Assembly (NCBI GenBank): GCA_021397835.1
Contig: JAJFZO010000094.1
Location: forward strand, 274,001-338,000
DNA from: Moringa oleifera
Taxonomy: Eukaryota; Streptophyta; Magnoliopsida; Brassicales; Moringaceae
Direction: 5' to 3'
Length of the DNA stretch: 64,000 nt
Shown: positions 1 through 12,886 of the stretch, piece by piece
How the letters are laid out: every line of letters starts with the position of its first letter
Position numbering within the stretch: position 1 is the first letter of the stretch
Made by a program: the position numbers and the translations under genes
Notes under the pieces: model-generated
Database searches by the model: none
What the model saw: the letters and a program-made list of their open reading frames with translations, nothing else
Told to the model about the DNA's origin: nothing

Positions 1-3000
1 TTTTAAGATCTAGGGTTTAGCATTTTAGGGTTAAGGTTTATTCTTTTAAGGTTTTAGGGTCCAACATCGAAGTGAAGGGTCAAGGGTAAGGTTTAAGACT
101 TAGAGTCTAAAGTTTAGCATCTAGGTTTTTGGGATTTTAGGGTTTTAGGTTCTAAGGTCTAAGGTCTAGGATGAAGGGTCTAAGTTTTAAGGGTAGGATT
201 TTAGGGTTAGGGTTTTAGGTCTAAGGTTTACGATCTTGGATTTTAGGGATTACGATCTAGGGCTTTTATTAAGGTTTTTGCTTTAGGATTTAGGGCTTTA
301 AGGTCTTAGCTTAGGGTTTAGGGTTTAGTGTAGGGTTTTAAGATTTAGTGTAGGATGGGGTTAGATTTTATGATCTATGGATAGGTCTTTGGGTTTACGA
401 TTTAGGATCTAAGGTTTAAGTTCAATGGTTTTGCATTTTGGTCTAAGGTTTGGGGTCTAGGGTCTCTAAAATTCAAGGTTTACGGTTTAGAAATTAGGGA
501 CTAAGGTCCAGATTTTATGATCTAGGGTCTATGTTTTAGTTTTTACGATCTAAGTTTTAAAGTCTAGGGTTTCGGTTTTAAGGTTTAGGATTTTAAGATC
601 TAGGGGTTTTAGGATCTAACGTCTTGGTTCTAGAGTCCAAATTCTAAGATTTTAAGGTCTAAGGGTTTTTATGTATTAAGATTTAGGTCTAGAGTCTAGG
701 GTTCAAGATTCTAAGGTTTAGAGTTTAGGATCCAAGGAAAAGGTCTAAGGTCTTGGGATCCATGATCTAAGATCTTTGGTATATGGACTAGTTTTAGGGT
801 TTAAGTTTAGGGTTAAAAGGGTCTAGCGTTAAGGGTATACAATCAAGGGTTTAAGGTTTAGGGTATACGGTTTAGGATTTAGAATATAGATCTAGGATCT
901 AAGCTCTAAGGTTTAAGGTATAAGATTTTGGGGTTTTAGGGTTTTAAAGTTTTAAGGTAGGGTTGGTTTAGAGTCTAGGGTCTATGATAAAGATGTAAGG
1001 CTTTAAGGTTTGACCTAAGGTTTTAGGTTAGAGTCTAGATTTTAGGTTTTACCATTTTATGGTTTTAAGGTCTTGAAATTGGAGTTTAAGGTCTAGGATC
1101 CAAAGTGTAAGGTTTAAGGTTTAGTAGTTTAGGGTTTAAGGGTCTAAGTGCTAAGATATAGGGTATAGGGTATAATCTAAGGTTAGAGTATAAGAATAAT
1201 CTGGGTCTAAGGTATAAGGTATAATTTAGGGTATAAGGTTTGAGGTTTAGGGTCAATAGTTTAATGCTGAGGGTTTAAGATCTAGGGTTTTAAGTTTTAA
1301 GGTTTTAGGGTTTTAGGTGTAGAGTTCTAGAGTGTAGGGTCTAAGGTTTAAGATTATGATGTCTTGGGTCTAGCATTTCAGATTCAGGGTTTAAGGCCTT
1401 AAGGATTAAGATATAGGGTTTAGGGTAAGGATTTAAGGTTAGTGTTAAGGTTTAGGGTTTTAGGATCTAAGTTTTAAGAACAACAGTTTAGGGTTCAAGG
1501 TCTAAGGTTTAGGATCCAGGATAAATAGTTCAAGATCTAGGGTTTAGGATCCAGGATATATGGTTTAGCGTCTAGGTCTAGGATCTATGATTTAGGGTTT
1601 AGGGTTTAGGGTTTAGAGTATTAAAGTTTAGGTTCTAGGGTCTTTGGTCTAGGTTTAAGGGTCTAAGGTTTAGATCCAAAGGTCTAATATCTAGGGTTTA
1701 AGGTCTAATAGGTTTTAATGTTTATGGATTTTAGGATTTAAGATCTAAGGTCTAGATTTTAGGGTTTAAGGTCTAACATATAGGAGTTTAGGCTTTAGTG
1801 TCTAGGGTTAAAGGGTCTAAGGTTTTAAAGTTTCTTGGTTTTTGGTTCTAGAGTATAGGATTTCATGGTTTTAGGGTCAAGCGTATAAGTTTTAAGGTTT
1901 AAAGTCTAGGATCCAGTATCTAGAGTTTAGGATTGTAAGATATAGGATTCGGCCCTAAGGACTCAGTAGGGTCCAAGATCCAAGATCAGGGTCTAGGGTC
2001 TCGAGTCTAAGGTTTAGAAATCTAAGGGTTTGGTGTCTAAGGCATAGGGTTTTAAGGTCTAAGTTTTTAGGATTTTAGGTCTAGGGTTTAAGGTATAAAG
2101 TGTATGGTTTAGGGTCTATGATTTATGGTCTGCAATTTAACGTCTAAGGTCTACGATTTACAATTTACAATTTAGGGTTATGGTTTAGGGTTTAAGATCT
2201 AAGGTCTAAGGTTTAAGGTCTAAGATTTAAGATTTAGGATATTTGGTCTTGATTTTTGATCTAAGGGTTCTAAGGTTGTAGAGTAGGGTGTAAAGTGAAA
2301 GGTGCAAAGTTTAGGGTTTAGGGTCTAAAGTCTTGGATCTTGGCAAAAAGATTTTATGTTTCAAGGTTTAGGGTGGTCTAGGTTTTAGATTTTAAAGTTG
2401 TAAGGTTTTAGGGTAGGGTGTAGAGTATATGGTATAATGTCAAGGGTCAAAGGTTCACAATCTAGAGTATAAAAGTTTAGGGTCTTGAAGTGTCTATGTC
2501 TAGGGTTTAAGGATCTAGGTTTTAGGAATTAGGGTCTAAGGTCTAAAGTATACGAATTAAGAATTATGGTTTAGGGTCTAAGGTTTAGGGTTTAGGGTAT
2601 TATTCAGGTTCTAGGGTTTAGGATTTATTATCTAAGATCTAGGATCTATAATCTTAGGTCTAGGATCTAAGGTCAAGGGTCTAAGGTCTTAAGAATCTAT
2701 TGTTCAGGTGCTAAGGTTTAGGGTTTAATATCTATGATCTAAGGTTAAGAGTCTAGGTTTAAGGTCCAAAGTCTAGGGTTTAGGGTCTAATGTTTAGGGT
2801 TCAAGGTTTTAAGGTGTAAAGTATAAGGTTAATAGTTTAGGGTCCAAGGTTTAATTTTTAAAGTGTAAGGTTTTAAAGTCCAAGGTCTAAGGTTTAGGTT
2901 TTAAGGTCTAAGATACAAGGTTTAAGGTATGGGGTCAAGGGTTCAAAGTCTAAAGTCTAGAGTCTAAGGTCCAGAGTCCAAGAACCAAGGTCTAAGGTCT

Positions 3001-3373
3001 AGGTTTCAAAGGTCTAAGGTCTAGGGATTAGGTTTAGGATTTAAGGTTTAGGGTTTAGGTCATAGGCCTAAGGTATAAGGTATAAGGTATAATTAAGGTC
3101 TAAGATTTTAGGGTTAAGAAATTAGGGCCTGGGATTTAACGTTTAAGGTTTAGTATTTATAATCTTAGGATTCAGAGTTAGGGCATAAAGTCTTGGGCCT
3201 AAGGTTTAGATTATAGTTTTTAAGTTTTAAGGTTCTAGGCTTTCAGGGTCTAAAGTCTCGCGTATATGATCTCGAGTTTAGGATTTTGGGTTTAAGGTTT
3301 TAAGGTTAGGGTTACTAAGGGTTTATGATCTAGAGTTTAAAAGATAGGATTTAGGGTTTAAGGTCTTGAGGTT
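1..3373 (+). repeat. Degenerate telomere-derived (TTTAGGG) block
   Basis: The whole stretch is made of variants of the plant telomere heptamer: TTTAGGG, TCTAGGG, TCTAAGG, TTTAAGG and TTTTAGGG, with small indels. Three perfect consecutive units survive at 1591-1611. The G-rich strand lies on the plus strand throughout, so it is one oriented block and not a mixture. It begins before the window and stops abruptly near 3373, where a T-rich sequence starts. No reading frame or gene is visible inside. It is best read as an interstitial or subterminal telomere-derived repeat that has decayed by point mutation. It is not a functional telomere, because perfect units are rare. I am sure of the sequence relationship but not of its origin (fusion, repair insertion or satellite). 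Confidence 0.85.
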
Positions 3374-4720
3374 TTTGAAAAAAAAATATATAATTATTTT
3401 TTTATTTTGTTAAGTATTTTCATTTTCTAGTTCTTATTTTTTTAGTAACTTTATTTTTAAAAAATACTTTATTTGATTTTTTAAGTGTTTATTTGCTTTT
3501 TTTCTAACCTTGTTTATAGTTTTTTATGTCGTTTAATTTTTTAAAATTTTTACCATCTTTGACTACTTTAATTTAGCAAGATGACAAATATTAGACCTCA
3601 CCAAATGGTTGCAATTTTATAAGTTTACTTGATTCTACTTTTTATTTATCAAATCTTTGAATTTTATTTTTTTACACACTTTTATTTATTTATTTAAATA
3701 TATTTTTTATTTTTTGTATTTTTATTTTTTATTTTTTTGTATTCATATTTTTATTGTTGATTTGTTGTTATTCCATTTTTCTTTAAAAAATCAATGTAAA
3801 TCAAAATTATTTTTTATTTTTATAGAATATTTTATGATTTTTGAATTGTTTTGAAATTATTTACACTAATTTTTCTCATTTTTATTTTTTAAGTTTTTAA
3901 ATCTTTTGTGTGTTTTCTTTTTTTCATTTTTTTGAATTTTTTTAGATTTTATTACATTTTATTTTTTTCTTATTTTTATTTTAATTGATTTTTTATTTTT
4001 AATGATTTTATTTGATATTTTTAAATTTTTAAATTTTATTTTATTTTTATTTGCTACTATTTTCTTTTCCAACAAAATCTATTTTGTTGCTTTACAAAGA
4101 GTTTTTGTTTTTTTACTATTGTCCTTTTTTTATATGCATTATGTCTTGATTTTTTTGGAGTTCTTTAATCTATTTTTTACTTTTTGTGTTACTTTGATTT
4201 TTTTTCAAATTTTTTTCTTACATTTATTTTTTTATTTTATTGCGTGTTTTTAGTTTCTTTCACTTATTTTTTTTTACTAACTTTATTTTTCTTGGATTTT
4301 TTAGTTTAATTGGTTTTTCAATTTTTTATTTGCTTTTGTTTTTATTTTCTTTTATTTTCAATGTTTTCATGATTTTTTTTGTAAATAGTTTTATGATTTT
4401 TATGATTTTATTACTTTTTATTTTGTTAAATTTTTTTAAGTTTTTATTATTTTTTGATATATTTTAATTATTTTTATTTTTATATTTTAATTTAGTAAAA
4501 TTATTCATCAAGTAGTTACAATTTTGTTAATTTATTTGGTTTTTACCTTTTTTTAACTACATATTGTTTTATCAAATTTCTGAATTTTATTTTATTTTTT
4601 TATATTTTATTTATTTTAAATAATTTTATATTTTGTTGTGTTTTTATTTTTTTAACATTTTGAATTTTTTATTACATATTTTTTCAAAAAATTATCATAA
4701 AATTATAACCGAGTTTTATG
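3374..4720. repeat. T-rich strand-asymmetric region with diverged duplication
   Basis: The plus strand is almost entirely T with scattered A and very few G or C bases, especially at 3650-4480. The translated frames are therefore runs of Phe, Leu and Ile and are not genes. A block at about 3604-3740 (TTGCAATTTTATAAGTTTAC, later TATCAAATCTTTGAATTTTA) recurs in diverged form at about 4510-4650 (TTACAATTTTGTTAATTTAT, later TATCAAATTTCTGAATTTTA). This suggests a tandem duplication with a period near 0.9 kb. No transposon ends are visible. Confidence 0.55.
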
Positions 4721-6200
4721 GTCTTTTAATGGCTAACACAAAAACAAAAATTTATAAGTAGTTAAATTGGTTTTGTGAACGAAGAATAATCAATCTTAAG
4801 TTTTGTAATAAGCACAAAGCAATAGATTTTATTATGCTCAATAAGTAGCTTTTCTGAATCAGATTGAATTCTCCTATTTTATCTACTACTGCTCTTGCAT
4901 ATTTAAAAATTTAGCTACATATGCATAAATTTTATACCATTTTGGATTGTAAAATAAAACATCTTAAATATTAGACACAGAAAGAAAAAGAATGAATTGG
5001 GGCCCATTTGACAAACACATACATTGATAGGCTTTCCCTTTCCCTACTTTATTTCCTTATAAATTTGGTGTCTTAAGGATAAAATGTAAATGAGGACTTA
5101 TTTTCTCTCTACTTAAACAAAAAGTCAAAAACCCTAAAGCCTAAGAATTCTGTTTCAACCTCTCTTTATCTCAAGAAAAAGAATGACTTGCCTAAGGAAT
5201 GGTAACTTTCTCTTTTTATCTACAGTTAACTTTATGTCTTTTATGATCCTTTAATGCAATTCATTGCGATTTTCTTTTTTGCTCCATTTCATTGATGGTT
5301 TGTCTGATAACAAAACTTAAATGAATGAAACTGAGAAGAATGAAAAGGAAAAAATGATATTGAAGATTGTCACATGTCCTTAACCAAAGAGAATTTAATG
5401 TTTTGTTCATTAACTGTTCACATTTTTTCTTCTTATGCTTTTAGCTAATATGCATTTGTGTTTTTTGTTTGGTTTGGATTTAACTCTTTCTTTTTGTGTA
5501 AATTAGGTCTTTGTTTGCTTTTACTCACGGTCCTTTTCTTTCTAATTTTTTATAGTTTTTTTTTCATGGGATAAGATTTGTGTCATCTTAGCAAGCACAT
5601 TGTTTGATTGCCCAGAAAAAAACGGAACACAAGTTTATTTATCATTTTGCTTGTTTAGACCTTGATGGTATGGAGTTGGGATTTTTTTTTTTTTTCAAAT
5701 AGATAGCTTTAGCAGGTTGATTAATTTATGATTTTATCATTCTGAAGATTTAAATTTCCACACTTTAATTTTTAGAGCTTAGATGATGCAAAGAAAATAA
5801 AATGAAGACCTGGTAAAAGGGGTATGGATAAATTTGTTTAGATAATGTGAATTTAGAGGTAGGAAGCCAATGAAAAAGTTACCCAGAAGTAACTTTGACC
5901 AAAACTACTTGCTTGGATATAATGTAAATCCCACATTATTTTATTTTTCTAACTTGTAGATTGTTTAATTTTGGATAATTTTTCCGTATAATGCCTCTGG
6001 TTTAATTTTGGATGAATTTTCTAAGTAATGCCTTTGTTTGTAGTTTAAGCATTTAGTCTCCTGATTTATGTGATCTTTTATGGAACTTAAATGTTAATAA
6101 ACGTTGTTATCTTCCTTCTCTGGTTGCTCTTTTTCTTTTTCTTTTCCTATTTATCTCTATTCTATTGGTACTTCGATTGTTATAGGCTTGGAATGATCAT
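4721..6200. other. Intergenic stretch, no supported gene
   Basis: This has more normal base composition than its left neighbour but no long reading frame. A UTR-like segment at 5100-5200 (pyrimidine tracts, AAAACCCTAAAGCC, then a short ATG frame opening at 5184 into a GTAACT donor-like site) could be the start of a gene whose remainder decayed. I cannot connect it to a product. Confidence 0.4.
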
Positions 6201-6304
6201 AGGCTTTGTTGTTATTTTGCAATGAAGAGTAGTTGGATCCAAAAATTCTCGATTCTTTTGTGTATTGTGACTTTTGTCTAATGATCCTATTGTCCTAATG
6301 AATT

Positions 6305-6622
6305 ATGTCAATGAGGATGCTTGTTTTGGCTTTGGGGATGATGTTCAATGTTGATGGACACAACAAATACTTGTTCGTGATGCCATCAAGTTTTGGTCAT
6401 CATAAGCGAAGTTGTAAGGCTATTGAAGATGCAATTGTTGATGCAATGCTAGAAATTGCAATTGCTTCAAAAATGAAGGCTATTGAAATTATGAAGAATG
6501 AAGACAAGTTTTTTATAATGAAATGTACAAAGGTACTAGATGAGATGCAAGGCATTGATCAAAGAATTCTCAATTTCTTGATTGTAACGACTTTATCAAG
6601 AGTAGGTTTTTATAATTGTTGA
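6305..6622 (+). pseudogene. Myb/SANT-like domain protein C-terminal remnant
   Basis: A 105-codon frame. Its second half, from about residue 38, reads AIEDAIVDAMLEIA, then SKMKAIEIMKNEDKFFI, then KCTKVLDEMQGI. This resembles the C-terminal part of plant Myb/SANT-like proteins (the L10-interacting MYB family, related to Harbinger-transposon partner proteins), in which an alpha-helical segment ends in a KC-x-KVLDEMQG-type motif. The first ~35 residues match nothing I know and are probably out of the ancestral frame: another frame there reads NYVNEDACFGFGDDVQ before a stop. There is no N-terminal Myb domain, so it is a broken copy. It abuts a LINE fragment on the opposite strand. Confidence 0.45.
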
Positions 6623-9070
6623 TATTTAAAATTGATGATAAAAATTATGTATTTTAAAATAGTTCTTATTTTAGTTTTAAGATAATTCCATTTTATTTTT
6701 TCATTTATTTTACTCATATTCGACTTTAGAGCTAAATGGCCTCCCTTGCCTTGTTTCCTTATCTTTAAAGTATGTATTGTTTCATAAACAATCAAGGCAT
6801 TGTAAAAAATCATTCTTCCTTGAATGAAGGTTGACTGGTTCTTTCTTAAAATGGATGGAATAACATCTTTCAAATAATTTATTAAGACCTTAGCTATTGT
6901 TTTGTATAAGATATTACAAAATTTAATAGGATGGTAGTCTTTTGGTAGCGTCAGATTCTTCACCTTAAGGATCAAAACAGTGAGGTATTGTTTAGCTTGG
7001 CTAGTGGTAGACCCTCTTCAAAATTTTCAAGGCTAACATGGTAACATCTTCTTTTACAATAGTCCAGCATTTTTGGAAAAAGTTTGTATTAAAGTCTTTT
7101 GGTCCTAGAGCTTTGCTTAGGGCTATCTGATGTATAACTTGTTGAACTTCCTCTATAGTATAGGCCCTGTATAAAGATGTTATCATAGTAGGAGTTAGTT
7201 TGCTCTTGATTTTTTTGGCAAATGTTATTCGATGCATGGGCATTAAATGAGATGAATATCTTAATGAAGCCCCTAGTAATTTGTTCCTCTATATGCACTT
7301 AGTTTTTGCACTTATCTTGGATTCTAACTATCATATTTGCTTGATTTTTTCTAAAGCCATAAAGTGAAAGTACTTGGTGTTGCAATCACTTTTTTTCAAC
7401 CATGTATTCCTGGACCTCTATCTTACATAATTTCTTTCTTATATAATAGGTCATTTAGTGAGGCTTTACACTATTCAATATCCACTAGCTTTCTTCCCTA
7501 CTCTCTTTGCTTTAGCAAATGCCCTAGATCCTATTGCCATCATCGAATCTGATTTTTTATATTTTTAAATACAACTTTATTCCACTAGTTAGATAGGGTA
7601 TATCTACACCTGTCTAATTTTTACTTAATATCTTCAATTGATTAAACTGTGTTGTGGTCCCAACTATTTGCTATAACTCGTTCACAGTCCCTATGTAGGA
7701 TCCACATATCTTCAAACCTAAAGCTTAGGCGTTTAACCTCAAACTTGGAATAGAGTCTGGTGAATAACAGGGGGTGATCTAAGGATGCAACTAAACAGTG
7801 TTCACAAAAGATATCTAACTAGACTTTGTTGATCAATTCTCGATGTAATCTTTCTTGGATGAGTCTATTACTTGTACAGGTGCATTTGGAATTTCAAAAG
7901 GGATTTTTTGATGGCTCACAGTCAGATATGCCATTTACGAAGTTTTCCATTATATTTTGGGGCCTTAAATTACCTTCTTGCTTTTCTTCTAGATGAGTAT
8001 GTCTCATGTGTTATAAGGTTCCATAAAACCTCATAAATTTTTAGTGAGATCCTTGATATGGATTGACTGTGAAGTAGCCCTCATAATTAGCTTTATATAT
8101 AGAAACTCCAGCTCAGATCTTCTCTTTTTAATTTGATCAAGATGAGGAGTTAGGGATTGTATTGCTCAGCAGTTCTAGGTTTACTAACTCATAATGCTCG
8201 ATGAGGTTAAAGAGTTATTCATGAATTCGAAATGGTTATAACATCATCCTCTTCCAAACATGGTCTCTTCGAAGATGGGATCCTGTTCTTATACTTAGAG
8301 TTAGTTTTGATTCTTTTTCGATCCAGTAAAGAATGTTGATGATCCATTGAAGTTTTGGACTTAACTTTAGCGAACTTTTTCCACTTGCCCTCGGGTTTGT
8401 TAGGGCTGCATAGAGATGGACCAGGGTTTGCTAATACTGCTACAAAGGTACCATTGTGTTTTTCAAAGCCATCCATATGATCTAAAAAAGAGTTGTTATT
8501 GAAATATGGTGACTTAGCATGTTGGTCCTACTTGCGTGCATATTATGTTAATTGTGGGTAACTTGCCTCATAGAAGATGTGCATTTCTTTATTACCTTAT
8601 TATTAGGGCTTGATTTCAAGCTATGCACATTAATACCCATGATAGCTTCCTTGGATCATGGTATTTCCAAAGATCCAAGATTTATGAAATCCTTCAAGAT
8701 TCTTGTTGGGACCTATGTCATCGATGGGTTGAAAGAAGCATGCTCTATATCATCACCACCTTGTTATGCTAATTTAAATTTCACAAGAATACGCCTCTAC
8801 ATCGTATTGATTCGTTTGTCCACAAGCCATTTATTGTTGAAGAAACGTCCATTTACCCAAATCCATGATCTGTACTTTCTTTGACTATGATGGTTTCTTT
8901 TTTCAATTTAGTGGTACTCGAGCGATCTTGTTCCTAATGGTTCGAAGGTTGCATGCATAACAAAATTTGGTAACCTTTTCATATTTAAAATAGACTATGG
9001 TACGCTTGCTATCAGGTATAAGAATATAGTTGCATCTTCGAAATGATTTTTTCAGATAGATAAGAACTCT
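6600..9070 (-). mobile_element. LINE (non-LTR retrotransposon), decayed and 3'-truncated
   Basis: On the minus strand the order is ORF1, endonuclease, reverse transcriptase. ORF1 remains at about 9060-8900, with LKKSFRRCNYI and VYFKYEKVTKFCYAC resembling the DUF4283/zinc-knuckle gag-like protein; a further fragment lies at 8476-8219. The C-terminal endonuclease region is near 7810-7660 (SFRFEDMWILHRDCERV). Reverse transcriptase pieces lie at 7243-7001 (TIEEVQQVIHQIALSKALGP, FFQKCWTIVKEDV) and 6975-6640 (DYHPIKFCNILYKTIAKVL, NQSTFIQGRMI, ALKSNMSKINEKIKW). Stops and frameshifts break every domain. The copy ends inside the RT, before its YxDD region, so the 3' half is missing. That is unusual, because LINEs normally lose their 5' ends. 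Confidence 0.8.
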
Positions 9071-11220
9071 AACGATAGCAATTTTGAGTAATAAACCCTT
9101 TTATGTGATAAAATTTTTTAATAATCCCTAGTGATACGTGAAAAAGAATGAGTTTATTGATGTAGCCTAAATAAGGAAAATAAGAAACTATAAATACCAT
9201 AAGTTAAAAAATGATTCACGTAGTATGTTTTTTAAGATGCAAAATAATAATACACATGCAATAATCCATATTATACCCATGTAATGATACTATATAGCGA
9301 CAAAAACACCTAAACAAGAAACACATTAACAAGGTGGAAAAATCAACAATAAAGCATGAAAGTTCCAATGACCCATAGTGTCGACGGCAACGAAGAGACA
9401 TTTATACATTGAAATTTCTAACTTGATATTAGTTTAACAATTTTGAGTATCATTTGCCCTAATGCATACTAATAAAATACATAGTACAAAATTACCCCAA
9501 ATCTTAGATATATGTAGAACCTACCATTGTCCCACTATTTTTATTAATTAACCAATGTAATGAAGAGATTTTATATCAACATATATAAAAAGAAATTAGG
9601 GACCTTCCAGCTTCAATATGATGAAAAAAATAAATTCAAATAGGCAACAAAATTTATTGAATAACATATTGTTTGAGAATTTTAGCAAACCAAATCGCAC
9701 GAGAATAGCACCAATTTAGAAGCTTAGGGTTTGGTAAGAGAGAGTGAGAGTGAAGAACGAGTAAGTCAAGCAAAAAAAATAAAAATTACTACTGTTTTTT
9801 TTTTAAAATATGCATAACACTTATAACAATTTTTTAATTTTATTAACAAAATTTTAAAAAAAATGATAATAAAATGAAATTTAAGTTTAATTAAAAAATT
9901 AGAATATAATTAAAAAAATTAAAGCAACAAAATTTAAATTTAAAAAATTAAAAATTTGAAACTTCTTTTAATATTTATTCAATTTTTTTAACAAAAAATG
10001 TGCAAAGTATCTTTTGGATGTTGGCAGTTATATCTATCTTGAAAATTGAATGAAATAAAGAAAGTTTGTTTTCATCAACCACTAGAAGCGAATTTATAGA
10101 TTTTTAAAGTTTATTTTGTTCTTATCATCAACAAGACCTGAACAAACAATTAATAGACCGCTACACATTATTAATAAATAGATAATTAGCATCACAAGTA
10201 AACATGATCAAACTAGAAATATATATATACATATATATATATGTATATCACAAATAAGATATACTACTCCATAATAAATACGTAATTCATGTCTTCAAGT
10301 TTTTCAACTTAATAAATTATTTATTTTCATTATCACATTTTTTTTAGCAAGGCAAACACAATATTCAACTCAATGAAGTCCTATCTTTAATTGTTTTTTT
10401 TAAGGTGAGAAACATACCTTATCAACATGAAGAACCAAATTTTGAAAGTTTTGAATTTTAAATTCTAGATAAGATATCATTAATAAAAAAACAAGAGAAT
10501 AAATATTAATTTTTTTATAAAATTAAAAAAATCTCTATTGATTTAAATTTATGCTGAGTTTTTAATAAAAATTAAAAAAAATATTTTGATCATTTATGAT
10601 AGTAATGTAAAATAATAAAATAAATAAATAATTTCAACAATTAATTTTATTAAATTATCAAGGTTCATAATTTTTTCAAAAATTTAGTAGAACTAAAAAT
10701 CTTAAAAAATAATCACTATCATTTTAACTTGTTATCCATAAATATAAATATTTCATACTTTGCAATTTAGAAATTAATATCATTCTAATTATGAAAAAGT
10801 TGAAGAAGATAGCAAAAAACAAAAACAAAAACAAAAAACAATTTTTAGTTTTTATTTTTAATTAATGATATGAAGATATTTTTTAAAAAATAAACAGATA
10901 TTTTTAAAAATTAAATTTATAAATTTAGTTATTTTCACTTGCCACCACGTAATCACTTGGACCACTTACATTAATGATACGAAGAATAAAATCAGATTTT
11001 TACTATCACATTTTTTCTTTTGACTGACTTTAGGGCCACCATACAAGCGACTCCCTCCTGGAGTCAGAAAGATGTCGCCTGCTTTTCGTTATCCCTAAAT
11101 TACCCTCAACATTTTTCACATCTTTTACATTCACGCAATCGCAACAGCAACTCACCAACTTTACGTTTCCTTTAGACAGCCAAATCTTTAGCCAGTTTAG
11201 AGCAAGAGAAGCTGAGTTCA
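9071..11220. other. AT-rich intergenic region upstream of the DUF1218 gene
   Basis: No gene is visible. It holds poly-A/T tracts, an AT microsatellite near 10205-10250 and scattered AT-rich sequence. Composition becomes balanced from about 10940 onward, where the promoter and 5' leader of the downstream gene should lie. A GA-rich tract (11231-11256) sits directly before that gene's ATG. Confidence 0.5.
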
Positions 11221-11260
11221 TACTGCCAGAGCGAGAGAGAGAGAGAGGTAGAGAGACAAG

Positions 11261-12847
11261 ATGGAGAGGAGGGTCTTGGTGGTTTGCAGTGTCGTGGGTC
11301 TCTTGGGTCTATTATCAGCTGCTACTGGCTTTGCCGCAGAAGGGACCAGAATTAAAGTAATTAACTGATTTTACTCGGATCTTCTCTCTTTCAGTCAAAT
11401 GGGTTTGCTTGAAATGTTTGCTTGAAATTGTTTGTTTTTTTTTCTTTTTTTCTTTCTTTTCTAGCATCATCTTAGTCCTATAGACTTCTCTCCTTATGTG
11501 TGCTTGATGGAAAACCCAGTCTATTCTCTAATGCTGATTTTCTGTGAACTTGGAAAAAAAAAAATCACTACTATGCCAAAGAGTTATACTGGGAATAGTT
11601 CAGTGAAAGTTTCAAGTTTCAAGTTACAGTGATATACTTTTCTTGTAATTTTCTGCATTTTCTCTCTGATAAATGGAGTATTTTTCTCTTGCCTTCACTT
11701 TTCTTTTATCTGGCTTGGTCGGTGTAACGGTTACTCTGTTATCCATTTCGTTGATTTTTTCCTTGACATGGGGGAAAAAAATGGCTGGTCCTTTGCTGTT
11801 AATTCTGTTTGTTAGTGTTTTCCATTCGTCTGTTTGAAAGTTTAAGCAAGCATTAGGAAAATGACAGAATTTAAAGATTTTATGTTGAATTTGTCTGTTA
11901 TTAGGGATCCATAAAAACTTCAATTTTATTGAATTGATTTTAAAGTAGGTTTTCGCTTTGGAAGAGTTGGCTTGTATTTTTCCAATCTTCTATTCAATAG
12001 AAATAATGGAAAAATGAAAAAAAGAAAAAGAACATGCAATATGATTATCTACTCTCTTTTTTTTCCCCTTGTTTCTTGATTTTTCAACGGAAAAGATTGT
12101 GCTGCTTGTGTTTTTGATGTAAAGATGCTACAAATGGAAATGTCCTTTAATATTTATTGACAGTCCCAGAACCTATAGCTTTTGCTGCGCGATTATGAAA
12201 AGTATCTGACTTCAGCCATCTCTCTCCTTTTTTATTTTATTTTTAAATGACTTATATATGATAATCTTAATTACTGGAGAACATTATCTGTTTACATCTT
12301 TTCTTTTCTCATCTTTGCACAGGTTCCTTAAATGGTAATGTCAAAGTGAATTGTTCCCTTCATTTGTTTTACAATCTTCTTGGTTACATAACTTGGTTTT
12401 TGTGTTGAATTTCCTGGCACTTTATTGATTGGATTGGAAGTCTCGGTGATTGTTGTTATTCAATAAAGTTTCGTGCCACGGTGATTGTTGTTATTCAATA
12501 AATTTTCTTGTATCTTTCTATAGTCATGTCATAACATGCTAATCAAGAATCAGACCATATTTGCACATTATATCTCTAAAGCAAAACCTGCTCCTGATTG
12601 TATATCCTATTGTATCTTGTGTGTGCCATTATGTTTTGATCTTTAGTTAGTCAAAGGGTATGTGATTGGGGTCTCTCGAAAACCCAGATATTCTCACTTT
12701 GTAATTTCCAGTGGGCAATCAATCAGACTTTTCTTTCCTATTCTTTGTTTTTGATCTATACCAGAATTCTGTCAATGTAATAGTATCTCTACCACAAATC
12801 AACCAAATAGAGATTGGTTTTTATTTTCTTTTTCTCATAAGAAACTG

Positions 12848-12886
<39 letters not shown>

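Noticed and set aside
1..3373. A functional telomere at the left end
   Set aside because: Perfect TTTAGGG units are rare, and the G-rich strand runs in the wrong direction for a left chromosome terminus.
3657..4467. Three hydrophobic open frames that look like small membrane proteins
   Set aside because: They are translations of nearly pure T sequence, giving Phe/Leu/Ile runs without any family motif or gene structure.
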